A program made the position numbers and the translations under genes. The notes under the pieces are model-generated. The model had not been told where the DNA came from. It searched no databases and saw only the letters and a program-made list of their open reading frames with translations. Positions 46,801 through 59,307 of a DNA stretch of 64,000 nucleotides are shown here, piece after piece. Source of the DNA: Solen grandis. Its lineage: Eukaryota; Mollusca; Bivalvia; Adapedonta; Solenidae. The stretch covers positions 2,354,964 through 2,418,963 of the forward strand of contig CM037785.1 of the NCBI GenBank assembly GCA_021229015.1, read 5' to 3'. The stretch's first letter is position 1. Every line of letters begins with the position of its first letter.

Positions 46801-48175
46801 CTGAAAGCAAGTAAATTGATGAAAAATATGAAGAATTAAACAATGCCAGTTCTAACTCTGAAAAATAGAAGAATACATAAAAAACAAAAGATGCAATAAA
46901 GATACAGTTGCAAACAATTATGGCTATACGTTAATAAATTCTATTATATGAAAACATTTGTATCAACATGTACTGAACAGTCGTTGATTTAACTGGTAAC
47001 ACTTCATGTAAAGGAAAAAAAAATGGATTATGTTATATGTAATTTTTCAAAAACTGTAAATCAAACTTTTGATGACTTTTTTTTGCCTTGTATTTCGATG
47101 TGCGTAACCCATTAAGTACCGTTTTTTAGTTTAAGAGTTGAGAATTTTAGACAAGATAAAGCAGGCAATCAAAATGTTAAACAATGGGATTGTAAAAAAA
47201 AATGATTTTCTTATGATTTAATGAGTAAAACATCACATTGGTGAAGAAAAATATAAATTTGTCAATGATAGTGATAGGCATAATATGATTATATAAACAG
47301 AAATCATATTGTATTGCTTAAACCAGTTTTAAACAACACCAAAACTAAAATAATAAGTGTTTGTTGTCAAACAAGTAAACTTTTGTTCTATAATTTGGAA
47401 AGCTTTTTACAAAAATTACTAAATAATCGTCTTTTAAATTTTGTTGCATAGTAATTAAGACCTGTTCATTCGATTTTTTAAAGAATTGCTATTATTAAAG
47501 GGACATCAAATCTTTCTATATTTTCTCTCTGGAGCAAAGCGACGTCAGAACGAAAGTTTTTAAATTGCTTATATAGACATAATAAATGTAATACAAAATG
47601 TCGTCAACTAAAACTGCATTGAGTAGAAGAAACAATACCATAGAAACAACTAACTCATTGTCGAATATACACCCGGCTGACTTATTCCGTTTAACCACAT
47701 GACACAATGACATGGGGAAATAGGCAAGCAATAATAAAATGATATAATGATAGTTTTCACAGAAAATATTAAAGTGCACATTTTAGCGTTTACTATGTGA
47801 ACTTCACTTAGAACCTATATCCAGTGTCGCAATGAGTGTAACATGATACAATGCAACAAGCTTGTTTGAAAAAGGCATATGAATTGTCATAATTGGGAGG
47901 ATATTAATCTAACATATTGCATCAACGGACAAATCTTTAAGCTTCAATTTAATGCATAAGTTCAGGCTATTCTTGTCACATGATTTCTTACCAGACAGTT
48001 TCTCTGAAACGCAGTTGCATGCAAAATGCATCGTAGAAACGATAGCGCATATGTTTGGGTTTAGCTTTTGAAAATACAGAAAAACTGTATATTTCAGGGG
48101 AATGTTCAGCGAACCTTACAGTCGCCAACGTGAGCGGTTGTTTGTTTGAGTCTGTTTTATCGAAATGTATAGAAT

Positions 48176-48347
48176 GTTTGTTTGTTGGGTTTAAAGTCCC
48201 ACAGACAGTATTTCAATCATTTGGATGTGGCATGATACCACACCCAGTCACATTATCCTGACACCGGGCCAACCAGTCCTGAAACTACCCTTATATGCTG
48301 AAAACCAGGCAAGGTAGCTATACTAGTACTTTTATTTACGACTTTGC
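48176..48347 (-). mobile_element. SINE family A, internally deleted
   Basis: Tail TTTGTTTGTTGGGTTTAAAG, a jump from ATTTGGA straight to TGTGGCATGATACCACACC, then ACCAACCAGTCCTG. The head is missing. Confidence 0.8.
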
Positions 48348-49483
48348 TTTACGAAAAAGCTGAAGCCGTGTCTTTAGGCATAGACATTGAACAGTTAACA
48401 TACGAATGCAATAAACTTATGAGACAATATTATATAAATGGCATATTGCTTTCAGGTTGATAGTGGATATTGTCAACCCGATAACAAGGCACAGCCGAAC
48501 ATTAGACTTAGAATATCAGCAATTACTCTGCTCAAAAGAACAAAAGTAATATATATTAGTGGTTTTGTAGACAAAGTGTAGCTGATTACAAAATGCCGTT
48601 TGCTGTATTCTTGAATATTTCGCTTAGCATACACCAAGCCCCTGGTAAATCATAGGGAAGATGACTCTCGTTTTCTGCTTACACAATTATGTACGAGTTA
48701 CGTGGTCGTGTGTGACATCAATTGGGAAATGTTCTCTGTCAGTGTGGTATCAATCAGAACATTTCACAGGTTTATGGGAGTTTTACATAGAAGAATATAT
48801 TCAGATATAATAAAGGTCTCTCGCTTCTTTAAAGTCGTTTTTCAAGAAGTATTTGAGTGATGTTTTGCAGTTTAATATAAGGATTTTATGTTTTATTTTT
48901 GATTGAACGTTGTTTGCAAGCGGTTTCCCGTGAAGGATAAGTGTGTTCTGTTATTTATAAACTTAGTCTTCCGTTCATCGTTACATGATTATGATTTTAC
49001 TTTGATATTTTTACACAGTCAATATTCAATGTGTGTAGTATTTATGTTCAGGTAAACGCTATGTCTACAGCAGGTTTATCTCTTCTGTCGGTTTGTTCGA
49101 GAATATACATGTATGACGGTTTTAGATTATGCTAGCAATGGTAAATAAGGACACAAAATAACGTTTTAAGAAGAGCGATCCTTTAAAATTAGAAAGCTCT
49201 AGTCAGATTTTCAAATCTTTAAACTGGCTATTGAGGCAAATATCACTTTTTTACGTTGTGTTTCTTGTTCCCTTCAATATAACAATACACAACATATTTG
49301 GTCAATTATCAATTTTCTTTTCATCACCCACCTTGTATTTCCAGTGGTGAATTCTAAGATAAGTACTGTCGTACTGTCATCATTTCTCATGTTTAAGCAT
49401 CATTCATAAAGTGTATTAGGAATCACTCATTAAATCATGAGCAAGATAAATGATATCAACAAATATCGCGCATAATGTTGTCT

Positions 49484-50127
49484 GTTGAACCGTATATGTC
49501 ACGGAACTTATATATTGCGAGTGATAAATCACGCGTGCATGAACCGTATATGTCACGGATCGTATATATTCCGAGTGATAAATCACGCGTGCATGAAACG
49601 TATATGTCACAAATTTGTGACATATACGTTTGACTTAAGTTTTCATAGGCACACCACAACGAATATTTCATATTCAGAAAAAGTGGTAAAAATAAAGAAA
49701 TTTTCGACGGATATATATCACGTTTCCATTTAGAACAGTCAAATTTCATTTAGTTAATGTTTGAAAAGGGTTAGAGAACTAGGAAGGAACGAAATATCTC
49801 TCTCTCTCTCTATCTCTCTCTCTCTCTCTCCCTCCCCTCTTTCTCTCTTTCCCTCTCTGATACAGTTCCTTTAACTTTAAACTTTATTTATTTTACATTG
49901 ATAACGAAACAAATTCTTACAACTTATATAAAACACTCTCGATGGCTCTGGTGGTTTTTGTGTGTTAAAGGTCACTGTGACCTTGACCTTTGACCTACTG
50001 ACCTGAAAATTAATTTGGGTCATCTACATGTGATAAAAACCCTCCCTAATAAATATGAGTACCCTAGGCAAAGTCGATTTTATCATACACGTGTGACATA
50101 TACGTTCTGTGACATATACGGTTCAAC
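49484..50127. mobile_element. TIR element candidate
   Basis: GTTGAACCGTATATGTCAC at 49484-49502 is matched in reverse at 50109-50127. Inside lie a 54-bp direct duplication (49494-49600), a short palindrome TGTCACAAATTTGTGACA and a DR1-like stretch at 49980-50005. The flanks AATGTTGTCT and AATGCTCTGT may be a worn target duplication. The class is unknown. Confidence 0.55.
49796..49858. repeat. (CT)n microsatellite
   Basis: TCTCTC runs broken by TATC and CCCTCC. Confidence 0.95.
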
Positions 50128-50298
50128 AATGCTCTGTTGGGAGAGGTAAACAATGTCCTCAGCATCTTCATCTTTTAACAAATTGGGCATGAAAAATAGA
50201 AATATTATGCAGTTAATTAACATTGTCATAGTCTATCATGCACTTGACTTGGAAACAGAGAAAAAAAACGCAATAAGTGTATATGCGGATGGCTGTAC

Positions 50299-50481
50299 CT
50301 TGATATGGACCGGGAAAGTTACCACAAGTAGGGAATCCAGCGGGTGGGGCAGGTTTCTTGCCCGATGCCTCCGGGACCAGGAGGACCATCCCCATACCGT
50401 TAGTGCTATGCAGATCATTTTGACAGTGCAAGAACCAGGCGCCAGGGTGGTCCGTGATAAATCGAATAACGACATAGCCAC
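50299..50481 (-). CDS. Laccase-like multicopper oxidase, exon with HC motif
   Basis: Acceptor CATTTTCAG lies before base 50481 and donor GTACAG after base 50299. The 183-bp frame reads GYVVIRFITDHPGAWFLHCQ, then NDLHSTNGMGMVLLVPEA and PAPPAGFPTCGNF. This is the end of cupredoxin domain 3 of a multicopper oxidase, which oxidises phenolic or metal substrates while reducing oxygen to water. The signature is normally H-C-H-x3-H-x3-G-M; here it is H-C-Q-x3-H-x3-G-M. The cysteine and last histidine that bind type-1 copper are present, but one type-3 copper ligand is replaced by Gln. Phases on both sides agree with neighbouring exons. Confidence 0.88.
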
Positions 50482-50766
50482 CTGAAAATGTTCAATGTGC
50501 TGCGGTCTCTTGTTGTTAATTTTAACGACGCGATTGTTGGTGGAATCTTATTTCTAAGAGTATTTTACGAATCCCTTTCGATTCTTTCAGTATTTGAGAT
50601 AGGATTGTTCTTGAAAAATATATAATCGGAGTTTAAACTTCGCATCTCTGGACAATGGAGTGGTCTGATGGTTAAATGGTTTCATTATCTTTAATTTAAC
50701 GTGAATACCACCATTAAAAATCTCTAAATCAAAATCATTGAAATAACTTAAGTAATTATTTCAAAC

Positions 50767-50940
50767 CTGTAGGAACGATGATGGTATCTTTTTGCGGGGG
50801 GTCATCACTCATTCCTGGGATATTTCCGTTATTCCAGGAATCGTTGGTCCATCTGGCACTTGAACAAAAGTCATTGCTGTCAGTGCATGTGATGTCTTCA
50901 GTGTTATTCAAGATCCGACCAGTTGTTTCATCGTAAATAC
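50767..50940 (-). CDS. Laccase-like multicopper oxidase, upstream exon
   Basis: Acceptor TCTCAAAAG precedes base 50940 and donor GTTTGA follows base 50767. The 174-bp frame holds IYDETTGRILNN, several cysteines, SSARWTNDSWNNGNIPGM, then DPPQKDTIIVPTG. Joined through the 285-bp intron this continues without a break into GYVVIRF of the next exon; KDT-x-VP-GGY is the usual run-up to the copper-binding end of domain 3. Earlier exons, including the one with the H-P-x-H-x-H type ligand motif, are not seen in the window and would lie above 50940. Confidence 0.82.
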
Positions 50941-51469
50941 CTTTTGAGATAAAGTAAGATAATTAAACATCGTTTATAGTAAGCATAACCACTGTTAACA
51001 GAAATACTCAGATCGTCTCATCAGATTTTCAAACAGCTAATCTCTGACATATTGCGATAAACATTCTGTACAAAACATACGCATGTCTTTGTATTTGCTG
51101 TAATGTGCCAACCGAAATCAAAGCCAATATAAAATCAAACTAATAAATCCATATTTATAGCTGAGACAATTTAAGATGCGAATAGTGAACGTTTAAAGAA
51201 GTGAATTTGTAAATTTTGCAACTGATTTTGATTTCGTTTTTGTTGTGAAACTTGAGGAGAAAAGTATGGCAATTTTCATCTTAATGGATTTGATAAAATT
51301 CCTATACCCAGTGTAAAGAGTTTGAATGGTAAATCGAAACGTGGTCACGGTGGTATCTGCTTGTTTTATAAACATTGTATAAAGGGATTTTTACTATTGA
51401 TAAATGTGGAATTTAAAAGTAATCTGATGAATATTAGTTAAAATAAGCTTACTGTTCCTCTGTATTATA

Positions 51470-51800
51470 ATCATGGAGAAAGGCTCTGGTCATAAATACA
51501 CGCACGGTTTGGAAATAATTGCAATAATTTAAATGGAGACATTCATGAAACCATCGTAAACTGACCCTTTTTGTAGCACATATCATACTGTAGAAAATGC
51601 AAATCACTCCTTCATTGAATGTCAACGATTTAATTTGCAAAGGGATGTATTACACAGCTCTTTAAGTCGTTTTTCCCATTTTATACTAACACCTTATTAT
51701 TTGGGGATCCAAACCTATCATTGATAGGTAATATAAAATCTGTTGATGCAGTTCATTTATATATAAAGATAACCAAAATATTTAATTAATAGTTTTTGTA
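51470..51800 (+). pseudogene. LINE ORF2 C-terminal fragment
   Basis: Plus-strand frames give HARFGNNCNNLN, then NHSFIECQRFNLQRDVL and TNTLLFGDPNLS, the C-terminal portion of LINE ORF2 after the zinc-finger-like motif. Frames shift at least twice. Confidence 0.7.
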
Positions 51801-52159
51801 GTGATAATAGTCACGTTTAGAGTCAAAATGAAAACTAACCCTCTCTCGCTTTCTTTCTCTATCAGTTAACTGGAGTTTATGCGTAATGTGTTCACAAGGC
51901 TTAGTGTTTTCATCAACAATCAACAGATGTGTGTTTATATACTTTCATTATATGTTCTTGAAATGATTGTTAAATCACAGCTGTTTGTTATAAAGCATAT
52001 CACTACTGTAATATTAGAAACAGTATTAAGATAGGGGAAGGGTCGTGACTGAGTTGGATAGAACTTGTAGCCCGACCCCATTTAAAATATTTTGAAATAA
52101 AATATGTTTAAACTAATGAGGAATTTTATGGTAAGAATTTCAAAAACAGTACTTGGATA

Positions 52160-54062
52160 TTATGTTTTATATGTAAATATTCCTCCCGTCAATAGCACTA
52201 ATTATGTGCGCCATAATTTCTTTATGCCAGATGTGGTGATAAGTTAGATTATTCTGTTAATACAGAGCAGGCAAATATATGTTTGAATCCAGTTCACGAT
52301 GATGATTATTGCGATGCCAGTTTGCCGCGTCGCTTCTCAATGGATAAAACTGTCAATTCTTCTGGAAATAAACTTATTAACCTGTGTTTATGTAGTGGCC
52401 TCAGAATAGTTAATGGTCGTATACGTGACGACTGAGGAGTTGGCAGTGAACGTTTATATGTACAAAGGCTAATAGTTTAATACATTTAGATTATTTACTT
52501 TGTACTGGTGACTTAATTCCTCTATTTTACGATAATTCGGAATGCGATATTTCGTTTTGATGGCATTATTCGAATAAATGTCGCGGTCCCGTCAAGTTTT
52601 CCTATATATCTCATATAAAATAAATGCAATAGTTCGTTTTACAATTACTCGGATAAATGCGGCAATTCGAACTTTATTACAGGTCCAACAAGTATTTTTC
52701 ACACCTATGTGATGTATTGAATGAATTTCAATACGGCTTTCATAAGATCCGAAGCATAGTTCATGGCATTTTTGTTTTGAATAATCTTATTGATGAAACT
52801 GTAAACCATGAAAAGAAAAAAAAATGTATTGTTGCTTTGTTGACTTGAAAAGAAAAAAGCTTTCGACATTCTTTATCGAAGTGAAATTTTCGTTAAGCTG
52901 GTAAGATATGGATGTTCATTTAAAGTTATAAAAAATAATTAAGTCGATGTATTCAACAGCAAAAATTTGTGTACGTTCAAAAGGTGTTTGTTCTAACTTT
53001 TTGGATAGTCTACTGACGTAAAATAGGGAGAAACGTTGTCACCTTATTATTTATGTTGTTTATAGTGACATTTACCTACATTTAAGTTAGAGTGATACGT
53101 TGCGATCCATGGATGTTATCGATATAGATGGAATTAATTTATTCATTCTATTTGATGATGATACAGTGTTGTTCTCTAGAACGTGCGAGCTAACAAGCTA
53201 TTGTAGAGAAATTGTATGATTATTGTAAAACATAGGTCTGCTTTTATGGTATTAAAAAGACACTGTTGTAAATAATGATATAATATAGTTTAATAATGAA
53301 ACATTGAAAATTGTAGAAGTTTATACATATCTTGGTGTGGCACTAATTTTTTTTGTTTTATACATCTCGGAAAAGTCTGTCTGAAAATACATTGAAAGCA
53401 TACAATTCGTTAATTTCAGTATTTGGTTGTATGGGAGTAGCTTGACCCTCGTATAGAAGAAAATCTTTAATTATTTGACAGTATGGTTCTACCAATTTTT
53501 ATGTTATGGTCTGCGAAGTCTGGGATTTTCATAAAGTTCCAGACATATTATTGTAGAAGTATGCATTTAAAATTTCTAAAACAGGTCTTATTTGTTAAGT
53601 AACAAACATCAAATGCTGCTGTGTATTGGGAATTGGGAAGATTACCTCTTATTTTTGTGCGTAAAATTCGTTTAGTTAAATATTGGATTAAATTTTTTAA
53701 GACGTTGCATATGTTACAACTTCAGTGGCTTCAGAACATTAAGTCATTGTTTAATAATCTTAGATTATCATATCTTTATTTTAGCAATTTTTTAGTATTT
53801 TATATATAATTTAATTTCTTGATTAGTATATACAATGCTGATTTTATTTGATTGAAAATGGTAATAGATAAGATGCGTATTGTTATTTTAAAAATAAATA
53901 TTTCGTAATGGAACCATACATTCTGAAAAGTGATGAGCCTTTACATTGTAGATCTCTAGCCAAATCAAGATGTTCTGGTTTGGTAATTGAAGAAGGTCGA
54001 TACAGAAACACTGAAAGGCAAAATAGGTAATGTGAATTTTGTAATATGAATGTTAAAGAAAA
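52160..54062 (+). pseudogene. LINE ORF2 from endonuclease to C-terminus, decayed
   Basis: Ordered fragments are an endonuclease part with LPRRFSMDKTVN and LRIVNGRIRDD (about 52300-52430), an RT region with LNEFQYGFHKIRSIV (about 52715), KKAFDILY (about 52855), MYSTAKICVRSKGV (about 52950), DDDTVLFSRTC (about 53155), YTYLGVAL (about 53325), VYWELGRLPLIF (about 53620) and EEGRYRNTERQ with CEFCNMNVKE (about 53990-54060). Many stops and shifts interrupt them. The C-terminal C-x2-C motif is cut off at 54062 by the outermost Helentron-like 5' end, so the rest of the LINE should lie beyond the nest. Confidence 0.82.
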
Positions 54063-54640
54063 TTAATTACGGCTTTCCGCAAACCTGCGGAAAAAGTATA
54101 GGGTTTGTTACGGCTTTCCGCAACCTGCGGAAAACGTATAGGATTTGTTATGTTTATTACGGCTTTCCGCAACCTGCGGAAAACGTATAGGGTTTGTTAT
54201 GTTTATTACGGCTTTCCGCAACCAGCGGAAAACGTATAGGGTTTGTTACGGCTTTCCGCAACCTGCGGAAAACGTATAGGGTTTGTTATGTTTATTAGGG
54301 GTTTCTGCCTCAAGCAGAAAGACCTATTGGGTTTGTTATGTTTATTATTAGGGTTTTCTGCCTCAAGCAGAAAGTCTTATTGGGTTTGTTATGTTTTTTC
54401 TTATTAGGACTTTCTGCCTAAAGCAGAAAGTCTTATTGGGTTTGTTCTGTTTATTATTAATCGGACTTTCTGCCCTTTCGGCAGAAAGTCCTATTGGGTT
54501 TGTACTGTTTTTTATTATTCTTCTTATTAGGACTTTCTGCCTACAGGCAGAAAGTCATATTGGGTTTGTACTGTTTTTTTATTATTAGGACTTTCTGCCT
54601 AAAGCAGAAAGTCCTATTGGGTTTGTACTGTTTATTCTTC
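54063..54640 (+). repeat. Ladder of eleven stacked Helentron-like 5' ends
   Basis: Eleven copies of a 38-60-bp module follow one another. Each is a hairpin plus CGTATAGGGTTTGTT or CTATTGGGTTTGT-text. Starts are near 54068, 54109, 54157, 54206, 54247, 54294, 54347, 54402, 54459, 54526 and 54585. The first five have ACGGCTTTCCGC / GCGGAAAACG stems; the last six have GGACTTTCTGCC / GCAGAAAGTC-type stems. The layout is that of nested insertions, each at a T-rich site about 45 bp inside the previous 5' end. Confidence 0.9.
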
Positions 54641-57296
54641 TTCTTCTTCTTATTATTCTTTTTTTCTTCCTAACTAAACGCTTATTTTTCTATGTTGCAA
54701 TACCCCTAGGACGATGAAATTTTTATGACTTTTTAGTCACGTGAGGAAATTTTGATTTCTATGTTTTCATATGCCTATGACGTCATATGACGTTACATTT
54801 GAAATATGCTACAAAAGTTTGTACGCGGTCTACAGCCATTGTTTGTGAACCGATTTTCATCAAATTTTCACAGAATGTGTATATTAAGTTCTAGTTGTGC
54901 ATCCCGGTGTCCGTTTTTCAAAATTCGAAAAGTCCATGGTTCTATAGCGAATCCAAGATTCGAACCAAGGTCGTAAATTTTTAAAATGCTTATAAAATCT
55001 GTCCTATTTAAGATAGAAAGTTGATATTTAATCAGTATATAGGTCTCGAGAAGTTTTAATCATTTTGTGAAAATAAATGTCATATGACGTCACGTGACGT
55101 CATTATATGATAATGTATTTCTAATATTAACAAGAATATTTCTATATGTTGAAATTGCCGAAGGGCAATGAAAATTAAATGACACATGCTTCAAACGCTG
55201 TAATTTTGATTTCTATGATTTTCATATCTCTATGACGTCATATGACGTCACACGTGAAATAAGCTACAAAAGTTTGTACGCGGTCCAGAGCCATTATTGA
55301 TGAACCGATTTTCATCAAATTTTCACAGAATGTGTATATTAAGTTCTAGTTGTGCATCCCGGTGTCCGTTTCTCAAAATTCGAAATTGCCAAGGTTCTAT
55401 AGCGAATCCAAGATTCGAACCAAGGTCGTAAATTTTCAAATGCTTATAAAATCAGTCCTATTTGAGATAGAAAGTTGATATTTGGTCAGTTTGTAGGTCT
55501 CTCGGAGTCTTAAAAGTATTTGAAAATTTGCATCATATGACGTCACGTGACGTCATTATATGAAAATATATTACTAACATTAACAAGATTATTTCTATAT
55601 GTTGAAATGTTCGAAGAGCAATAAAAATTTAATGGCATATGTTTCAGACGATATAATTTCTATTTCAATCATTTTTATAGGCATATGACGTCATATGACG
55701 TCACACTTGACATATTCTACAAAAGTTTGTACGCGGTCTACAGCCATTACTTATGAACCGATGTTCATCAAATTTTCACAGAATGTGTATATTAGGATCT
55801 AGTTGTGCATCCCGCTATCCGTTTTTCAAAATTCTAAAAGACCATGGTTCTATGAAGAATCCAAGATTCGAACCGAGGTCGTTAATTTTCAAATGCTTAT
55901 AAAATCGGTCCCATATGAGATAGAAAGTTGATATTTGAACATTATGTAGGTTTATGGATGACTGAACGATTTTTGAAAATGAACGTTATGTGACGTCAGA
56001 TGACGTCATTACATGAAAATCTATTTCTAATATTTACAAGAAAATTTCTATATGTTAAAATGGTCCATGGAAATGGAAATTATATGACATTTTGCTTCAA
56101 ACGTTGCTATTTTTAATTCTACAGTTTTCATATGCCTATGACGTCATATGACGTTACACTTGCCATATGCTACAAAAGTTTGTACGCGGTCTACAGCCAT
56201 TGTTTATGAACCGATTTTCATAAAAATTCCACAGAAAGTGTATATTAGGTTATAGTTGAGCATCCCGGTGTCCGTTCTTCCAAATTCAAAAATGCAAAGG
56301 TTTTATGGCGGATCCAATATTCGAACTATTGACGTCAAATTTTAAATACGTATAAAATCGTTTCCAGATGTGTTAGAAATCTAATATTTGGAAAGTAAAT
56401 AAGTCTCCAAGAGTGCTTTACATTCTGTGAAGATGAACGTCATTTGACGTCATATGACGTCATAAGGTCAAAAATTATTTCTGATATATACGCGTAAATT
56501 TGATATGTTGTTAACTTCCCAGGACCATGAAATCTTATGGTATATACTTTAGAAATGCTTTAGAATGCAATGTAATTCATATTAATTTGACGTTATATCA
56601 CATCAGATTTGACATCAGGACAAAAAGGTTTTACGCGGTGTACAGCCATTATTTTTGGACCAATTTTCAGCAAATTTCAAAGAATGTATATGTAACGCTC
56701 TAGTTGTGTATCCCGGGTCCTGTTTTACAAATTCGAAAAGACGAAAACATTGACGTCAAATTTCAAAAACATATAAAATCGCTTCGAGATGATTTAGAAA
56801 GTTAATATTTGGACTGAATATTAGTCTTTAAGACTTATTTATATTCTGTGAGGATTAACGTTATTTGACGTCATAAGGTCAAAAAGAATGTTAATATATC
56901 TACGCGTTAATTTCTATATGTTTCATTTCATTGATTTTCTTATGCCTATGATGTCATGTGACATCAAACTTGACGCTGTCTACACACTCTTGTACGCGGT
57001 CTACAGCCATTATTACAGGATGGAATTCGAATTGTAAGCGTTTTAAATAAATTTGAATTGTAACATAGATTATAAAAATAGTCCAAGTTAAATAAATCGA
57101 TATAAAAAAATGATTTCCAGTTACTTTTGCCATTTCCTCCAAGTTAAACGGTTTATTTTTCAAAGTTCATTTAAGTTATGGCCATACAAAAGCAAGTTTA
57201 AGGCTGCAATTTCATATCCTCTTACTTTTTTTGCTTTTAAGTATTTGACAAATGTAGCAGAAAGTCCTTTCATTCGTATCAACGAATGAAATCTAG
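54585..57296 (+). mobile_element. Helentron-like element H4 (innermost)
   Basis: It runs from the last ladder end through a TTC-rich tract and units with TACGCGGTC at 54822, 55277, 55730, 56183, 56632 and 56993. The 3' end is GCAGAAAGTCCT, hairpin CATTCGT-ATCA-ACGAATG and CTAG at 57293-57296. Confidence 0.75.
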
Positions 57297-59307
57297 TTCT
57301 TCTTATTATTCTTTTTTTCTTCCTCTTATATTTGTGTTAATTTCGAGGTGTTGCCATTGACTCAGAACAATGAAAATTTTATGGCATATATTTCAAACCA
57401 TGAGCTTTCGGATGCAATGAATTTCATATTCATATGACGTCACATAACGTCAGATTCGACGTCAGGTGAAAAGGTTTGTACGCGGTCTACAGCCATTGTT
57501 TCTAAACCGATTTTCATCAAATTTTCACAGATTGTGTATATTAAGTTCTAGTTGTGCATCCCGGTGTCCGTTTTTCAAAATTCGAAAAGTCCATGGTTCT
57601 ATAGCGATTCCAAGATTCGAACCAAGGTCGTAAATTTTTAAATGCTTATAAAATCTGTCCTATTTAAGATAGAAAGTTGATATTTAGTCAATATATAGGT
57701 CTCTAGAAGTTTTAAACATTTTGTGAAAATAAATGTCATATGACGTCACGTGACGTCATTATATGATAATGTATTTCTAATATTAACAAGAATATTTGTA
57801 TATGTTGAATTTGTCGAAGGGCAATGAAAATTTAAGAACACATGCTTCAAATGCGGAAATTTTGATTTCTCTGATTATCATATGCCTCTGACGTCATATG
57901 ACGTCACACTTGAAATATGCAACAAAAATTTGTACGCGGTCTACAGCCATTGTTCATGAACCGATTTTCATCAAATTTTCACAGAATGTGTATTTTAAGT
58001 TCTAGTTGTGCATCCCGGTGTCCGTTCTTCAAAATTCGAAAAGTCCAAGGTTCTATAGCGATTCCAAGATTCGAACCAAGATCGTAAATTTTTAGATTCT
58101 TATAAAATCGGTCTTATTTGAGATAGAAAGATGATATTGGGTCAGTATATAGGTCTCTGAGAATCTTGGTCAATTTGTGAAAATAAGTGTCATATGACGT
58201 CACGTGACGTCATTATATGATAATGAATTTCTAATATTAACAAGAGTATTTCTATATGTTGGAATTTTTGAAGGGCAATGAAAATTTAATACCGCATGCT
58301 TCAGATGCTGAAATTTCGATTTCAATGATTTTCAGAAGCCTATGACGTCATATGACGTCAGATTTGAAATTGACTACGAAAGTTTGTACACGGTCCAGAG
58401 CCATTATTAATTGGCCGATTTTCATCAAATTTTAACAGAATGTGTATATTACGTTTTCTTGTGTATACCTGTGTCTGTTTTCCAAAATTCGAAAAGTCCA
58501 AGCATCTATGGCGGATCTAAGATTCAAACAAAGGACGTCAATTTTTAAATGCTTATAAAAATTGTCAAATTTGCGATAGAAAGTTGAAATTTTGTCAGTT
58601 AGTAGGACTCTAGGTGTCTTAACAATTATGTGAAAATAAACGTCATATGACGTCACGTGACGTCATTTTTTATTATTATTATTCTTTTCTTCTTCCTAAC
58701 TAAACGCTTATTTTAATATGTTGCAATAGTCCTAGGACGATGAAATTTTTATGGTTATTAGTCACGTGAGGAAATTTTGATTTCAATGATTTTCAGCACC
58801 CTATGATGTCACATGACGTCACAGCTAAAAATAGTGAAAAATGGTGTTCGCGCTCTACAGCCGTCATTTATGGTCGGATTTTCTTCAAATTTTCACAGAT
58901 GGTACATCTTGAAACTAAGGTGTGCATATCCTGACAGCTAACCGAAATTCCGAAAGACCGAAGTTCTGTGGCTGAAATAAGATTCGAACATAGGACCGAA
59001 AATTTTAGGATTAAAGAGCTTCAGGATGAGATAGAAAGTTGAAACTTACACAGTTTGCAGTTCTGCATAATTTCTTAATATATTTTGAGTCGTGACGTCA
59101 TATGACGTCATAAGCATACTACTACTACTGTTACTTTTTTTTTTCTTCGTAACTAAACGCTTATTTTTCCCGGAATATAATGTCAATTGTTCAGCATGAA
59201 CATGAAATACTACCAGAAATGAGTCATTACATGAAACTTCTATCTCCTGCTTTTTGCATTAACACAGGTTGAAAGTCCCATCATTCGTTTAGACGAATGA
59301 CATCTAG
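57297..59307 (+). mobile_element. Resumed Helentron-like element H5
   Basis: The sequence restarts inside the element (TTCTTCTTATTATTCTTTTT) with no 5' hairpin. Units lie at 57479, 57933, 58387 and 58847. The 3' end has hairpin CATTCGT-TTAG-ACGAATG and CTAG at 59304-59307. Its 5' end must be one of the ladder rungs. Confidence 0.7.

Larger units (their letters stand above)
46801..50298 (-). other. Probable 3.5-kb intron of oxidase gene
   Basis: If the three exons belong together this is the last intron. It holds a SINE fragment (48176-48347) and most of a TIR element (49484-50127). No further exon is recognised. Confidence 0.4.

Noticed and set aside
54063..54640. Regular palindromic repeats resembling a CRISPR array
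   Set aside because: The DNA is eukaryotic, spacers are not unique but share GGGTTTGTT-type text, and the modules match transposon 5' ends found singly elsewhere in the window.
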